DNA of 64,000 nt, taken from Mesorhizobium sp. WSM4904 (GTDB taxonomy: Bacteria; Pseudomonadota; Alphaproteobacteria; Rhizobiales; Rhizobiaceae). Numbering within the stretch: position 1 is the stretch's first letter; every line of letters begins with the position of its first letter. The notes beneath the pieces were generated by a model. The model did not search any database. It saw nothing but the letters and a program-made list of their open reading frames with translations, and was not told where the DNA came from. Below, in pieces: positions 56,022 to 64,000 of the stretch. The stretch covers positions 2,055,001-2,119,000 of the forward strand of contig NZ_CP121354.1 of NCBI RefSeq assembly GCF_029674545.1, given 5' to 3'. The position numbers and the translations under genes are program-made.

Positions 56022-57121
56022 CGCAGATCGAACTTCGCGGCATCGAGAAATTCTTCGGCGCCGTCCAGGTCATCCACAATCTGAACCTCGCCATCGCCGA
56101 CAACGAGTTCATCGTGCTGCTTGGCCAGTCGGGCTGCGGCAAGACCACGACGCTGCGCGCGATAGCGGGGCTGGAGACGATCGATCAGGGCGACATCCTG
56201 ATCGACGGCAAGGCCGTGCAGCACCTCAAGGCGGCCGACCGCGACATCGCCATGGTGTTCCAGTCCTTCTCGCTCTATCCGCATATGACGGTGTTCGAGA
56301 ACATCGCCTTTCCGCTGCGCGCAACGCGACTGAGCAGCGGCGAAGTCGACAAGTCGGTGCGCGAGATCGCCAGGGTCCTGCGCATCACGGACCTGCTCGA
56401 CAAGAAACCGTCGGCACTCTCGGGCGGCGACATGCAGCGCGTGGCGATCGGCCGGGCGCTGGTGCGGCGCCCGAAGGCGATGCTGATGGACGAGCCGATC
56501 GGCGCGCTCGACGCCAAGCTGCGCGAGGAGATGCGGGCCGAGATCAAGCGGCTGCACATCAAGCAGGGTTCGACCACGATCTACGTCACGCACGACCAGA
56601 TCGAGGCGATGAGCCTGGCCGACCGCATCGTCATCATGCATGAAGGCTTCATCCAACAGGTCGGCACGCCGGACGAGGTCTATTCGCACCCGGCCAACCT
56701 GTACGTGGCGCAATTCGTCGGCAGTCCGGTGATGAACGTTGCCGAGGCCACCGTCGCGGATCAGGCCGGCATCGCCTCCGTTACCGTCGGCGGCACGCCC
56801 AAGGGTTTCGAATTCCCGCGCGAGCTGCTGTCCAAGCTCAACGGGCATTCCAACGGTGGCTTGACGCTCGGCATCCGTCCGGAAGGCGTGCTCGTTCGGC
56901 ACGATGCCGCGCCCGGCTACATGCCGGTCGAGGCGCAGATCATTGAGCCGCTCGGCTCCTTCGACATTGTCGACCTCAAGGTCGGCTCCAAGATGCTGCG
57001 CGCCCGCACCAAGGCCGGCTACGTCTCGGGTCCCGGCGAAAAGGTCCATGCCCGCATCGATCCGGAGCAGGCGCATTTCTTCGACACGGCAAGCGGCAAG
57101 TCACTCGGAGTAAGGCTGTAA
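56018..57121 (+). CDS. Carbohydrate ABC transporter ATP-binding protein 1
   Basis: A 367-residue MalK/UgpC-like ATPase: Walker A GQSGCGKTT, a variant signature LSGGDMQRVAIGRAL, AMLMDEPIGALDAKLRE, and a C-terminal OB/TOBE domain (LGIRPEGVLV). It starts at GTG, overlapping the small membrane protein stop. A second, different ATPase follows directly, so the transporter probably uses a heterodimer. Confidence 0.92.
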   Translation: MTQIELRGIEKFFGAVQVIHNLNLAIADNEFIVLLGQSGCGKTTTLRAIAGLETIDQGDILIDGKAVQHLKAADRDIAMVFQSFSLYPHMTVFENIAFPLRATRLSSGEVDKSVREIARVLRITDLLDKKPSALSGGDMQRVAIGRALVRRPKAMLMDEPIGALDAKLREEMRAEIKRLHIKQGSTTIYVTHDQIEAMSLADRIVIMHEGFIQQVGTPDEVYSHPANLYVAQFVGSPVMNVAEATVADQAGIASVTVGGTPKGFEFPRELLSKLNGHSNGGLTLGIRPEGVLVRHDAAPGYMPVEAQIIEPLGSFDIVDLKVGSKMLRARTKAGYVSGPGEKVHARIDPEQAHFFDTASGKSLGVRL

Positions 57122-58206
57122 TGGCCCATATCGAACTGAAGAACATCACCAAGAAGTTCGGCGGCCATACCGCGCTGACGGGCCTCAATCTCGAGATCGC
57201 CGACGGCGAGTTCTTCGTGCTGCTCGGCGAGACCGGCGCCGGCAAGACCACGACGCTGCGCCTGATCGCCGGGCTCGACAAGCCGACCGAGGGACAGGTC
57301 TTCATCGATGGCGTCGATGTTGCTAGCTGGGGCGCGGCCGAGCGCGACGTCGCGCTGGTGCTGCAGCAATATTCGCTCTATCCGCGCTATACGGTGCGCG
57401 AGAACCTCGAATTCCCGCTGAAGCCGAAGATCCGCCGCCTGCCGGACGACGAGATCAAGGATCGCGTCGCGCGCGCGGCCCGCACGCTCAGGATCGAGCA
57501 CCTGCTCGACCGCAAGACCGACAGGCTCTCCGGCGGCGAGATGCAGCGCGTCTCGATCGGCCGGGCGATCGTGCGCAAGCCGCGCGTGTTCCTGATGGAC
57601 GAGCCGCTGTCGGCGCTCGACGCGAAGCTGCGCGAGGCGCTGCGCACGGAGCTGAAAAACCTGCAGATGCAGCTCGGCGCCACTTTCCTGTTCGTCACCC
57701 ACGACCAGATCGAGGCGATGTCGATGGGCGACAAGGTGGGCGTGCTCAACCATGGCCGCATCGTCCAGACCGGCACGCCGCAGGAGATCTACAACAATCC
57801 GCGCGACACCTATGTCGCGAGCTTCGTCGGCTCGCCGCCGATGAACCTCATCGACGGCAGGATGGTCGAAAACCGCGCGGTGATGGCGCCGATGAATTTC
57901 GAATTGCCGCTTTCTGGGGGAGCCAGGACGGGCGGTGCGACCGACGGTCGCCCGCTCGTCTTCGGCATCCGTCCGGAGGACGTCTATCTGGAGAGCGGTG
58001 CGCCGGTCGAGGCGCAGGTCCACGACGTCGAAAACCACGGCGTCGAGAAGATCGTGACGCTGAGGGTCGGCGACACGATGCTGAGAGCCACGGTGCCGGC
58101 GAGGACCGCCGTCGAGATCGAGCAGCCGGTCCGCTTCGCCTGGAATCCGGACAAGGTGGTGATGTTCGACAAGGGCAGCGGGGTTAGCCTGCGCCACGCC
58201 GGATAG
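57121..58206 (+). CDS. Carbohydrate ABC transporter ATP-binding protein 2
   Basis: A 361-residue MalK-like ATPase: Walker A GETGAGKTT, LSGGEMQRVSIGRAI, VFLMDEPLSALDAKLRE, and a TOBE domain (FGIRPEDVYLES). The ATG shares one base with the stop of ATPase 1. The pair with distinct Walker A sequences resembles the two-ATPase layout of glycerol importers. Confidence 0.92.
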   Translation: MAHIELKNITKKFGGHTALTGLNLEIADGEFFVLLGETGAGKTTTLRLIAGLDKPTEGQVFIDGVDVASWGAAERDVALVLQQYSLYPRYTVRENLEFPLKPKIRRLPDDEIKDRVARAARTLRIEHLLDRKTDRLSGGEMQRVSIGRAIVRKPRVFLMDEPLSALDAKLREALRTELKNLQMQLGATFLFVTHDQIEAMSMGDKVGVLNHGRIVQTGTPQEIYNNPRDTYVASFVGSPPMNLIDGRMVENRAVMAPMNFELPLSGGARTGGATDGRPLVFGIRPEDVYLESGAPVEAQVHDVENHGVEKIVTLRVGDTMLRATVPARTAVEIEQPVRFAWNPDKVVMFDKGSGVSLRHAG

Positions 58207-58240
58207 CGGCCAGCCGTTCGTCCAACCGCTACCGCTTGGG

Positions 58241-58672
58241 CTATTTCGGCAGGTACGTCTCGTAAGGCGTGTCGTTGATCAAAAGGATCACGCATTCGGT
58301 GTCCGACAGACAGGCGTCGTCATGCATCTCGTCGGCTTTCTGGGTCCAATAGGAGCCCGGCGGCAGCTCGACCTTGGTCGCTTCGCCGCCCTGCATCTGC
58401 CAATGCGCCCAGAGCCCCTTGATGACGACGGCGCGATAGTCGGCGGTGTGGGCGTGGACCGGCGCGCGCCAGTTGCCGGGGACCTTGAGCAGCGTGCCGG
58501 CCGGGCCTTTGGCGCGCTCGCCCCACAGCGGACCAAGGCGCTGGGGCTGGTCCGGCGCTTCGACGAGGTAAGGGATCTTGTCGGCGGGCAGGTAGCTGTC
58601 CTCGAGCGCGAACGCCCGTCCCGGAAGGACGGCCAGCGCGGCCAGCGCGAGCGGTGCAAAGTAATTGGCCAT
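58241..58672 (-). CDS. Secreted cupin-type protein (DUF4437-like)
   Basis: A 143-residue protein with a signal peptide ending at about residue 22 (GRAFA). The cupin-like core contains VHAHTADYRAVVIKGLWAHW with His ligands, LPPGSYWTQKADEMHDDAC and a short C-terminal strand. GGAGGAA lies upstream of the ATG at 58672. Periplasmic, function unknown. It lies downstream of the AraC gene on the same strand and converges with the importer operon. Confidence 0.78.
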   Translation of the reverse strand: MANYFAPLALAALAVLPGRAFALEDSYLPADKIPYLVEAPDQPQRLGPLWGERAKGPAGTLLKVPGNWRAPVHAHTADYRAVVIKGLWAHWQMQGGEATKVELPPGSYWTQKADEMHDDACLSDTECVILLINDTPYETYLPK

Positions 58673-58779
58673 GGCGGTTTCCTCCACCAAAAGCTTATGC
58701 CGTCTCAGCGGGCGAGGAATGGCCCTTCGTCCAAAAGATTTGGCAATTCCTCCAGCCAGGTGGCGGCGTGGCCGCGATG

Positions 58780-59745
58780 TCAGGGATGGTCGTCGCCGTT
58801 GTTGCGCAGATGGCTCGGCGCGACGCCCACCACCCGCTTGAAGGCGCGACTGAAGGAGGCTTCGGAATCGTAGCCCAGTTTCGCAGCCGCCACCGACACC
58901 CTCATGCCGTCGCGGGCGAGCCACTGCCGCGCCTGGTGCATGCGCACGCGCAGCACATACTTAGCCGGCGTGTCGCCGACCACTGTGACGAAGCGCTGCG
59001 CGAAGGCTGAACGCGACGCCCCCATCATCTTCGCGAGCGCCTCGACCGACCAGTCGCGATCGGGCTGCAGGTGAATGGCGGCGAGCACCTTGCCGACGTC
59101 CGGGTTGCGGACGGCGGCGATCCAACCGGTGGCATCGCCGCAGCCGTTCTCCACCCAGGAGCGGATGATCGTGGCGGCGAGCACGTCGGCGAGCCGAGCC
59201 AGAATCCCGCCGGAGCCGACGCGGTCCATCGTCACCTCGCCGGCCATCGCGTCGAGCAGATGCTGGATGCCCGGCGCGTTCGCCATCAGCTCATGCGCGC
59301 GCATCAGGTCGGGCATCATGTCGAGCAGCGGATGCGAGCCGTCGAGATTGAAGTGCATGCTGCCGCAAAACAGCAAGGTCTTGCAGCCGTCGCAGCCGTT
59401 GGAGACATCGTAGATGTTCTCGCAGACCGGCTCGATGGTGTAGCGGCCGATCGGCACGGGCGGAACGCCGGGAGCGCTCGCCAGCACGTGCTCGTCGCCG
59501 CGCGGGATCAGCAGCGCGTCGCCCACCGATAGCTCGATCCATTCCTTAGCCGGCGAGAACAGCCAGCAGCCCTGCTGGCCGATGAAATGGAAGCGCGCCG
59601 CCTTCTGCGCAGGGAAGGAAACAGCCCAAGGCTCGCCCAGCACGCAGCGGCCATATTCGACACCATCGAGCCGCAAGCCGCGCAACATGTCGGTCAGCGG
59701 GTCGCCGGATGCCGGCAATGTGGTTTTGGACGAATTGTAATTCAT
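58780..59745 (-). CDS. AraC family transcriptional regulator with cupin sensor
   Basis: A 321-residue regulator. The N-terminal cupin domain at about residues 15-190 includes RFHFIGQQGCWLF and DALLIPRGDEHVLAS; a Cys cluster, NGCDGCKTLLFCG, may bind metal or sense redox. The C-terminal AraC double HTH is at about 215-315 (WSVEALAKMMGASRSAFAQRF and VSVAAAKLGYDSEASFSRAFKR). The ATG at 59745 is chosen. It is divergent from an MFS exporter, a very common pair in which the regulator controls the exporter. Confidence 0.88.
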   Translation of the reverse strand: MNYNSSKTTLPASGDPLTDMLRGLRLDGVEYGRCVLGEPWAVSFPAQKAARFHFIGQQGCWLFSPAKEWIELSVGDALLIPRGDEHVLASAPGVPPVPIGRYTIEPVCENIYDVSNGCDGCKTLLFCGSMHFNLDGSHPLLDMMPDLMRAHELMANAPGIQHLLDAMAGEVTMDRVGSGGILARLADVLAATIIRSWVENGCGDATGWIAAVRNPDVGKVLAAIHLQPDRDWSVEALAKMMGASRSAFAQRFVTVVGDTPAKYVLRVRMHQARQWLARDGMRVSVAAAKLGYDSEASFSRAFKRVVGVAPSHLRNNGDDHP

Positions 59746-59786
59746 TTCGGCGTTTCTAGCATGGAAACTCCAGGCAGTCACTCCCT

Positions 59787-59822
59787 ATGTTGCACCGCAG
59801 CCAAATGTTGCGCCGCAACCAA
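59787..59822. promoter_or_regulatory. Tandem 18-bp direct repeats between AraC and MFS genes
   Basis: ATGTTGCACCGCAGCCAA (59787-59804) is followed directly by ATGTTGCGCCGCAACCAA (59805-59822), 16 of 18 identical. Adjacent direct repeats in a divergent promoter are typical of AraC-family binding sites. Confidence 0.6.
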
Positions 59823-59917
59823 ATCGGACCGATGGAGCCGCCCGCCAAGCATGTAACGGGTTGGTCCACAGTTGGTCATCCCCCGCGTGGCGCCGCAGAC
59901 AGATCGGAGAATTTGCC

Positions 59918-61132
59918 ATGACCGAACCCGCCACAGGCGTCATCGACGACGCTGTTCTCGACAGAACCGAACCGGAGGAACGAACCGAGCCTGTGTGGGG
60001 CGCGGTGGTCTCGCTGGCGCTCGGCGTGTTCGGCCTGGTGACGGCCGAATTCCTGCCCGCCAGCCTGCTGACGCGGCTGGCGCAGGATCTTGGCGTCAGT
60101 GAAGGTGCCGCCGGCCAGGCCGTGACGGCGACGGCCGTCGTCGGCGCGATCGCCGCGCCCACTATGGCCATCGTCACCAAGCGGCTCGACCGCCGATTGG
60201 TCATGTGGATGCTCACCGTCCTGCTGATCGTTTCCAACCTCGTTGCCGCCTTCGCTTCCTCGCTCGCGATGTTGCTTCTGGCCCGTGTGGTTCTGGGGAT
60301 CGCGCTCGGCGGCTTCTGGTCGATGTCGGCCGCTATGGCGATGCGGCTGGTGCCGATGCGGCTGATGCCGCGCGCCATGTCGATCATCCTGACCGGCGTT
60401 TCGGTGGCCACCGTGACGGCGGCTCCCGTCGGCGCCTATGTCGGCGATATCTGGGGCTGGCGCACGGCCTTCATGATCGCGGCGGTCGTCGGCGCGCTGA
60501 CCTTGCTGGTTCAGCTTGCCACCATTCCCAGCCTGCCGCCGACGGCGGTGGCGAGCTTCCGGACCCTGATCGACGTGCTGAAGCGGCCGACGATCCGCGT
60601 CGCTCTCCTGGTCGTGCTGCTCGTCGCCTCCGGACAGTTTGCCGGCTTCACCTATGTGCGGCCGTTCCTGGAGACGGTTCCCGTCATGCCGATCGAGACC
60701 ATTTCGCTGGTGCTGCTCGCCTATGGCATCGGCGGCTTCTTCGGCAATTTCGCCGGCGCCTTCCTGGCCGAGCGCAACCTGAAGCTTGCGGTCGCGCTGG
60801 CGCCGTTGTTGATCGCGCTGTCGGCGCTTGCCATGCTGATCCTCGGCGCCTCGCCGGTGATCGCGGCCATCGCGGTTGCCGCCTGGGGCTTTGCCTTCGG
60901 CGCGGTGCCGGTCGGGCTGCAGACCTGGCTGGTGCGCGCCGCGCCCGACCAGGCCGAGAGCGCCGGCGGCCTGATGGTCGCGACGTTCCAGGTGGCGATC
61001 GCGCTGGGCGCGGTCTTCGGCGGCCTGCTGGTCGACCATGCCGGTGTCGCCAGCGCCTTCGCCTATGGCGCCGCGGCGACGCTGCTCGCGGCCCTGGTGA
61101 CTTTCGCGATCGGGCCGAAACAGGCTGAATAG
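59918..61132 (+). CDS. MFS transporter (drug or sugar efflux type)
   Basis: A 404-residue inner-membrane protein with about twelve hydrophobic segments. Landmarks include the GVFGLVTAEFLPASLL opening typical of the DHA1 AraJ/SotB-like efflux group and LLARVVLGIALGGFWSM. The ATG at 59918 has GGAGA eight bases upstream. It is divergent from the AraC regulator and followed by a strong hairpin. The substrate is unknown. Confidence 0.9.
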   Translation: MTEPATGVIDDAVLDRTEPEERTEPVWGAVVSLALGVFGLVTAEFLPASLLTRLAQDLGVSEGAAGQAVTATAVVGAIAAPTMAIVTKRLDRRLVMWMLTVLLIVSNLVAAFASSLAMLLLARVVLGIALGGFWSMSAAMAMRLVPMRLMPRAMSIILTGVSVATVTAAPVGAYVGDIWGWRTAFMIAAVVGALTLLVQLATIPSLPPTAVASFRTLIDVLKRPTIRVALLVVLLVASGQFAGFTYVRPFLETVPVMPIETISLVLLAYGIGGFFGNFAGAFLAERNLKLAVALAPLLIALSALAMLILGASPVIAAIAVAAWGFAFGAVPVGLQTWLVRAAPDQAESAGGLMVATFQVAIALGAVFGGLLVDHAGVASAFAYGAAATLLAALVTFAIGPKQAE

Positions 61133-61154
61133 TTTAACTCGGTATGAGCTTTTC

Positions 61155-61192
61155 GCTTCGACCCGGGGCCCTCGGCGGCTCCGGGTCGAAGC
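61155..61192 (+). terminator. Strong hairpin after the MFS gene
   Basis: A 12-bp perfect stem, GCTTCGACCCGG/CCGGGTCGAAGC, with a GGCCCTCGGCGGCT loop. There is no long T run, but the position between two convergent genes fits a bidirectional terminator. Confidence 0.6.
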
Positions 61193-61271
61193 TGTCATTG
61201 TGGCTGCTGGAAAGTCGGTGATTTGGCAAACGGAACAAGCCAGCAATCCTGGCCGCTGTTATCCGACGCGA

Positions 61272-62354
61272 TCAACCGATGACCGAAGCCACCGGCCTTC
61301 TTGGCGAAAAAGGCAAGGTGGGTCCGTACCCGAACCGCATCACAAGATCAGGTCTGCGGGTCTCGCCGACGATCGCCGCCAGGTCGGCGCGCAGGCGGGC
61401 GACCTCGATGGGCTGATTGATAAAGGCGATCTTGAGCCCCAGACCCGTTGCGGCCAAAGCGAAGCGCTGGCAGGCCTGGCCGACCCTGATCCAGTGATCA
61501 TGGTCCGGTCGCTCGCCAAAAAAGATCGCGACCCCGGCGGAAGAGTCAATTTGACGGGCGTAGTTCTGATTTTCCTGCGCGACGTTGAATAGCCGGTCGA
61601 ACGCGATCCGACCCAAGCCAGTCGGCAGCACCGGATTGCCGCTCGCGGCAGAGAAGAGCCCATCAGCTCGAGCCATCGCGCTGCGCGGGTTGAATCGTAT
61701 CCACTGCTTCAGTTCACGCATGAACGCGGGGTCGTTCATCTGCTCTTCGTTGCCGGCAAGGACGGTATCCCGAACCTTTATCATCCGTGTCCTGTCGGTG
61801 ACGAGTGCGAGGCTTACACCTGGGATCGCAGCTGTTCGCTCGACTTCGACGAGGTCCGCCGCAGGGACAGCACGACCGTCGTATTCGGCACGCGTCGATT
61901 GGCGTTTTGAAATGGCGTCGACCAGCGGGTCCACGTTTGGCGCGCCCATGACGTAATCGTAACGGACACCATCGCCGTCGGCTGTGAGCGAGGCCTCGCC
62001 CGGACGGCCTGTCGCCGCCGCGGCGAGTGCAAGGTTGGTCATGGCGCATCCCAGGCTGACATAGAGATGATGGTCGTCAGGGTCGACGACAGGAGTCCGC
62101 CTCCGAAAGTCAGGCCGTATCTCGATTGCTTGCCCTTCCAACCGGAACCGCCAGGGCTGCGTATTATGGCTGTTGGCCGCCAAGGTGGCGTAGCGGACCA
62201 CGGCTTCAAGGTCGGGCGTCAGTTGGCCATGCAATCGCGCGGTGAAAGCCTCATACTGGGCCATCGATCCGACCGCCGATCGCCAGCCGGCTACACCGGC
62301 GCCCGCCGCGACAACCAAGGCGCCTGCGCCGACGAGCATCGTTCGCCTGTTCAT
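61272..62354 (-). CDS. Acg-type nitroreductase-family protein, membrane anchored or exported
   Basis: A 360-residue protein. A twin-Arg start MNRRTMLVGAGALVVAAGAG is followed by a tandem half-nitroreductase fold of the Acg family: ANSHNTQPWRF near residues 61-71, SKRQSTRAEYDGR, and ATGLGLKIAFINQPIE at the C-terminal FMN-type region. Acg proteins are thought to sequester FMN. The presence of the leader suggests a periplasmic location. Confidence 0.83.
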   Translation of the reverse strand: MNRRTMLVGAGALVVAAGAGVAGWRSAVGSMAQYEAFTARLHGQLTPDLEAVVRYATLAANSHNTQPWRFRLEGQAIEIRPDFRRRTPVVDPDDHHLYVSLGCAMTNLALAAAATGRPGEASLTADGDGVRYDYVMGAPNVDPLVDAISKRQSTRAEYDGRAVPAADLVEVERTAAIPGVSLALVTDRTRMIKVRDTVLAGNEEQMNDPAFMRELKQWIRFNPRSAMARADGLFSAASGNPVLPTGLGRIAFDRLFNVAQENQNYARQIDSSAGVAIFFGERPDHDHWIRVGQACQRFALAATGLGLKIAFINQPIEVARLRADLAAIVGETRRPDLVMRFGYGPTLPFSPRRPVASVIG

Positions 62355-62531
62355 CGTGCCCTCTTGGCCAAACTCGCAGGCAAGATAGTGCCAGTCGGAA
62401 GGTTACCCTTTGATCTCCATCAAGGCCTGCTGGTCGACCATGCTGGCATGCAAGCGCTTGCATCCATAGCGAGCGGCAAAGCGCTTGCGGCAATGGCCCT
62501 TTCCTGCTCGGACCCAAGGTTCTGGCGCTCC

Positions 62532-62879
62532 CTAGGCAGCGCGTCCGTCGAATTCGAAGACCTGCACTGCGGCGAGGTCGATCCCCTCGAGGCAATTGAT
62601 GTTGATGTAGGCGCTGCGCTCACTGCTTTGGCTGACATCCTCGGCGAAGGGATGGATGCCGCAGGTCCGGCAGAAGCGATGCGCGATCGAGCCCTTGCCA
62701 AAAGTGTATTTGCCGAGGTCATCGCCCCAGGCGACCAACCGTAAGCTTTCATGCGGCACGGCCCAAAGCAGCGCGCCCTTGCGCGCGCAGATCGAACAAT
62801 TGCAGCGCACGACGCCGCCGAGCTCGCCTTCGACCTCGAACGCCACCTTGCCGCAATGGCAGCTGCCTTTGTACAGCAT
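62532..62879 (-). CDS. GFA family protein
   Basis: A 115-residue glutathione-dependent-formaldehyde-activating-enzyme-like protein. Canonical zinc motifs: GSCHCGKVAFEVEG, RCNCSICARKGALLW and HRFCRTCGIHPFAE. Unlike the copy at 36575, the middle CxCxxC motif is standard. Its role is unproven. It is the first of two minus-strand genes, separate from the Acg gene by 177 bp. Confidence 0.87.
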   Translation of the reverse strand: MLYKGSCHCGKVAFEVEGELGGVVRCNCSICARKGALLWAVPHESLRLVAWGDDLGKYTFGKGSIAHRFCRTCGIHPFAEDVSQSSERSAYININCLEGIDLAAVQVFEFDGRAA

Positions 62880-62973
62880 CGGTCTCTTCCTATCACTGGC
62901 AGGTGCAGAGGCACGCTTGCCGGGTTATCCCTTGCGCAGGCCTGGCCTGCCGCATCAAGTCTTTGTTTTCACC

Positions 62974-63014
62974 CAATTCCGGACGGAAACCGCTACACGC
63001 TTTTCCTGGAATTG
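62974..63014. repeat. Palindromic intergenic repeat with CAATTCCGGA/TCCTGGAATTG ends
   Basis: A 41-bp imperfect palindrome with ends CAATTCC (62974-62980) and GGAATTG (63008-63014). AAGTCTTTG precedes it at 62957-62965, as it does in the repeat at 18711. This layout matches an abundant rhizobial repeat as I remember it. Confidence 0.6.
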
Positions 63015-63053
63015 CTTTAAAGACGTTGCATCCTTGCGGAGTCCGACATCGAC

Positions 63054-64000
63054 ATGCAATCCGTCCGCGACCGTCTCGAAATCATCCTGTCACGTCTTGC
63101 CAATCGCGCCGGCGACGAGAAGGTCTACACCAAGCTTTATGCCGAAGCGGCGTCCGCCGCCGCCGATGCGGCCGATGCCCGCCGGAAGGCGGGCGTAAGC
63201 CTCGGACCGCTCGATGGCGTAATCATTTCGATCAAGGATCTGTTCGATGTCGCCGGCGAGCCGACGAGGGCGGGCTCGCTGATGCGCGCCGGTGCCCAGC
63301 CAGCCGCGCGGGACGCGGCGATCGTGCGCCGGCTGCGCCAGGCAGGCGCCGTGATCCTCGGCAAGACCAGCATGACCGAGTTCGCCTTCACCGCCATCGG
63401 CGACAATCCGCATTACGGCACGCCGGGCAATGCCGCCGATGCCAGCCTGATCCCGGGCGGCTCGTCGTCCGGAGCGGCGGTCGCGGTGGGCGAGGGCAGC
63501 AGTGACATCTCCGTCGGCTCGGACACCGGCGGCTCGGTGCGCATTCCGGCCGCGCTCAACGGCGTCGTCGGCTTCAAGCCGACGGCACGGCGCGTGCCGC
63601 TCTCCGGCGCCTTTCCCTTGTCGGCGACGCTGGATTCGATCGGGCCGCTCGCCCGCAGCGTGGCTGATTGCATGGCTGCCGACGCGATCATGGCGGGCGA
63701 GGAGCAAACTGCTCTCCAGCCGATCCCGCTCGCCGGCCTGCGTGTCGGCATTCCGCGCGGCCGGCTCTTTGACGACACGCAAGCCGAGCTCGCCGCAGCC
63801 TTCGAGCAGTGCATCGGCAAGATCGGACAAGTCGGCGGGCACGTCGCCGACTTGCCGATCGGCGATCTCATCGCCGAGATGCGCGCAGCGACCAAAAGGG
63901 CTTCGATCGCGTCGATGGAAGGCGCGGAAGTGCATGCCGATTGGCTGGCGTCCGGCGCGTCGGTGCCGGTCGATCCGCATGTCAGCGGGCCTTTGTCGCG
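63054..64000 (+). CDS. Amidase-signature enzyme, 5' part (runs past the window end)
   Basis: The first 315 residues of an amidase. The Ser-cisSer-Lys triad is visible: Lys61 (SIKDLFDV), Ser137 (PGGSSSGAAVA) and Ser161 (SDTGGSVRIPAALNG). The reading frame is open to the last base of the window. An ATG at 63054 is used; no strong ribosome site is obvious. The substrate cannot be told from the N-terminal part: it may be a general amide, an indoleacetamide-type compound or a Glu-tRNA-type relative. Confidence 0.85.
   Translation, partial: MQSVRDRLEIILSRLANRAGDEKVYTKLYAEAASAAADAADARRKAGVSLGPLDGVIISIKDLFDVAGEPTRAGSLMRAGAQPAARDAAIVRRLRQAGAVILGKTSMTEFAFTAIGDNPHYGTPGNAADASLIPGGSSSGAAVAVGEGSSDISVGSDTGGSVRIPAALNGVVGFKPTARRVPLSGAFPLSATLDSIGPLARSVADCMAADAIMAGEEQTALQPIPLAGLRVGIPRGRLFDDTQAELAAAFEQCIGKIGQVGGHVADLPIGDLIAEMRAATKRASIASMEGAEVHADWLASGASVPVDPHVSGPLS

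Overview
The window reads as a chromosome segment of a GC-rich alphaproteobacterium of the rhizobial group, most likely Mesorhizobium or a close relative. Support comes from the rRNA operon tail ordered 23S-5S-initiator tRNA, the crowd of solute-importing ABC operons, a near-textbook rhizobial biuret hydrolase, and several families of short palindromic intergenic repeats of the kind that litter rhizobial genomes. The genus is inference from remembered family patterns, not from a search.

Layout. 1-3044: 3' part of 23S rRNA, 5S rRNA, tRNA-fMet and two hairpin terminators. 3170-5908: a compact, compositionally different three-gene module of two nucleoside 2-deoxyribosyltransferase-like proteins and a large protein with a C-terminal nucleoside phosphorylase domain. 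This is the best candidate for an undescribed system, possibly anti-phage. 6167-13322: a sugar or sugar-acid operon (ThuA protein, GntR regulator, galactonate-dehydratase-like enolase, SDR, AraF/RbsA/RbsC-type importer) with two matching operator palindromes. 13393-18361 (minus): YhhJ/RbbA/YhiI-type exporter. 18756-21254 (minus): glutamine-synthetase-like ligase and a GntR regulator.

21549-29856 (minus): biuret/triuret-type nitrogen-scavenging operon (allophanate hydrolase, cupin, two cysteine hydrolases, BMP-family importer), with a divergent GntR regulator. 30825-41165: LuxR regulator, spermidine/putrescine-type importer, SDR, GFA protein, PuuA- and PuuB-like enzymes (polyamine glutamylation route) and a DeoR regulator. 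41177-47157 (minus): Dpp-type peptide importer ending in an ATC-hydrolase-like gene; one of its ATPases carries an in-frame palindromic repeat insertion. 47468-52199: M24 peptidase, cupin, split Tm-1-type pair and TetR regulator. 52556-58206: carbohydrate/polyol importer with two ATPases and a 73-residue membrane protein. 58241-64000: secreted cupin, AraC/MFS pair, Acg-type nitroreductase, second GFA protein and the start of an amidase.

How the parts work together: most genes import and degrade plant- or soil-derived small molecules (sugar acids, ureides, polyamines, peptides, polyols), each cluster with its own local regulator. Several clusters are strings of 4-nt start/stop overlaps, implying translational coupling. 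No CRISPR array, insertion sequence transposase, integrase or origin was seen.
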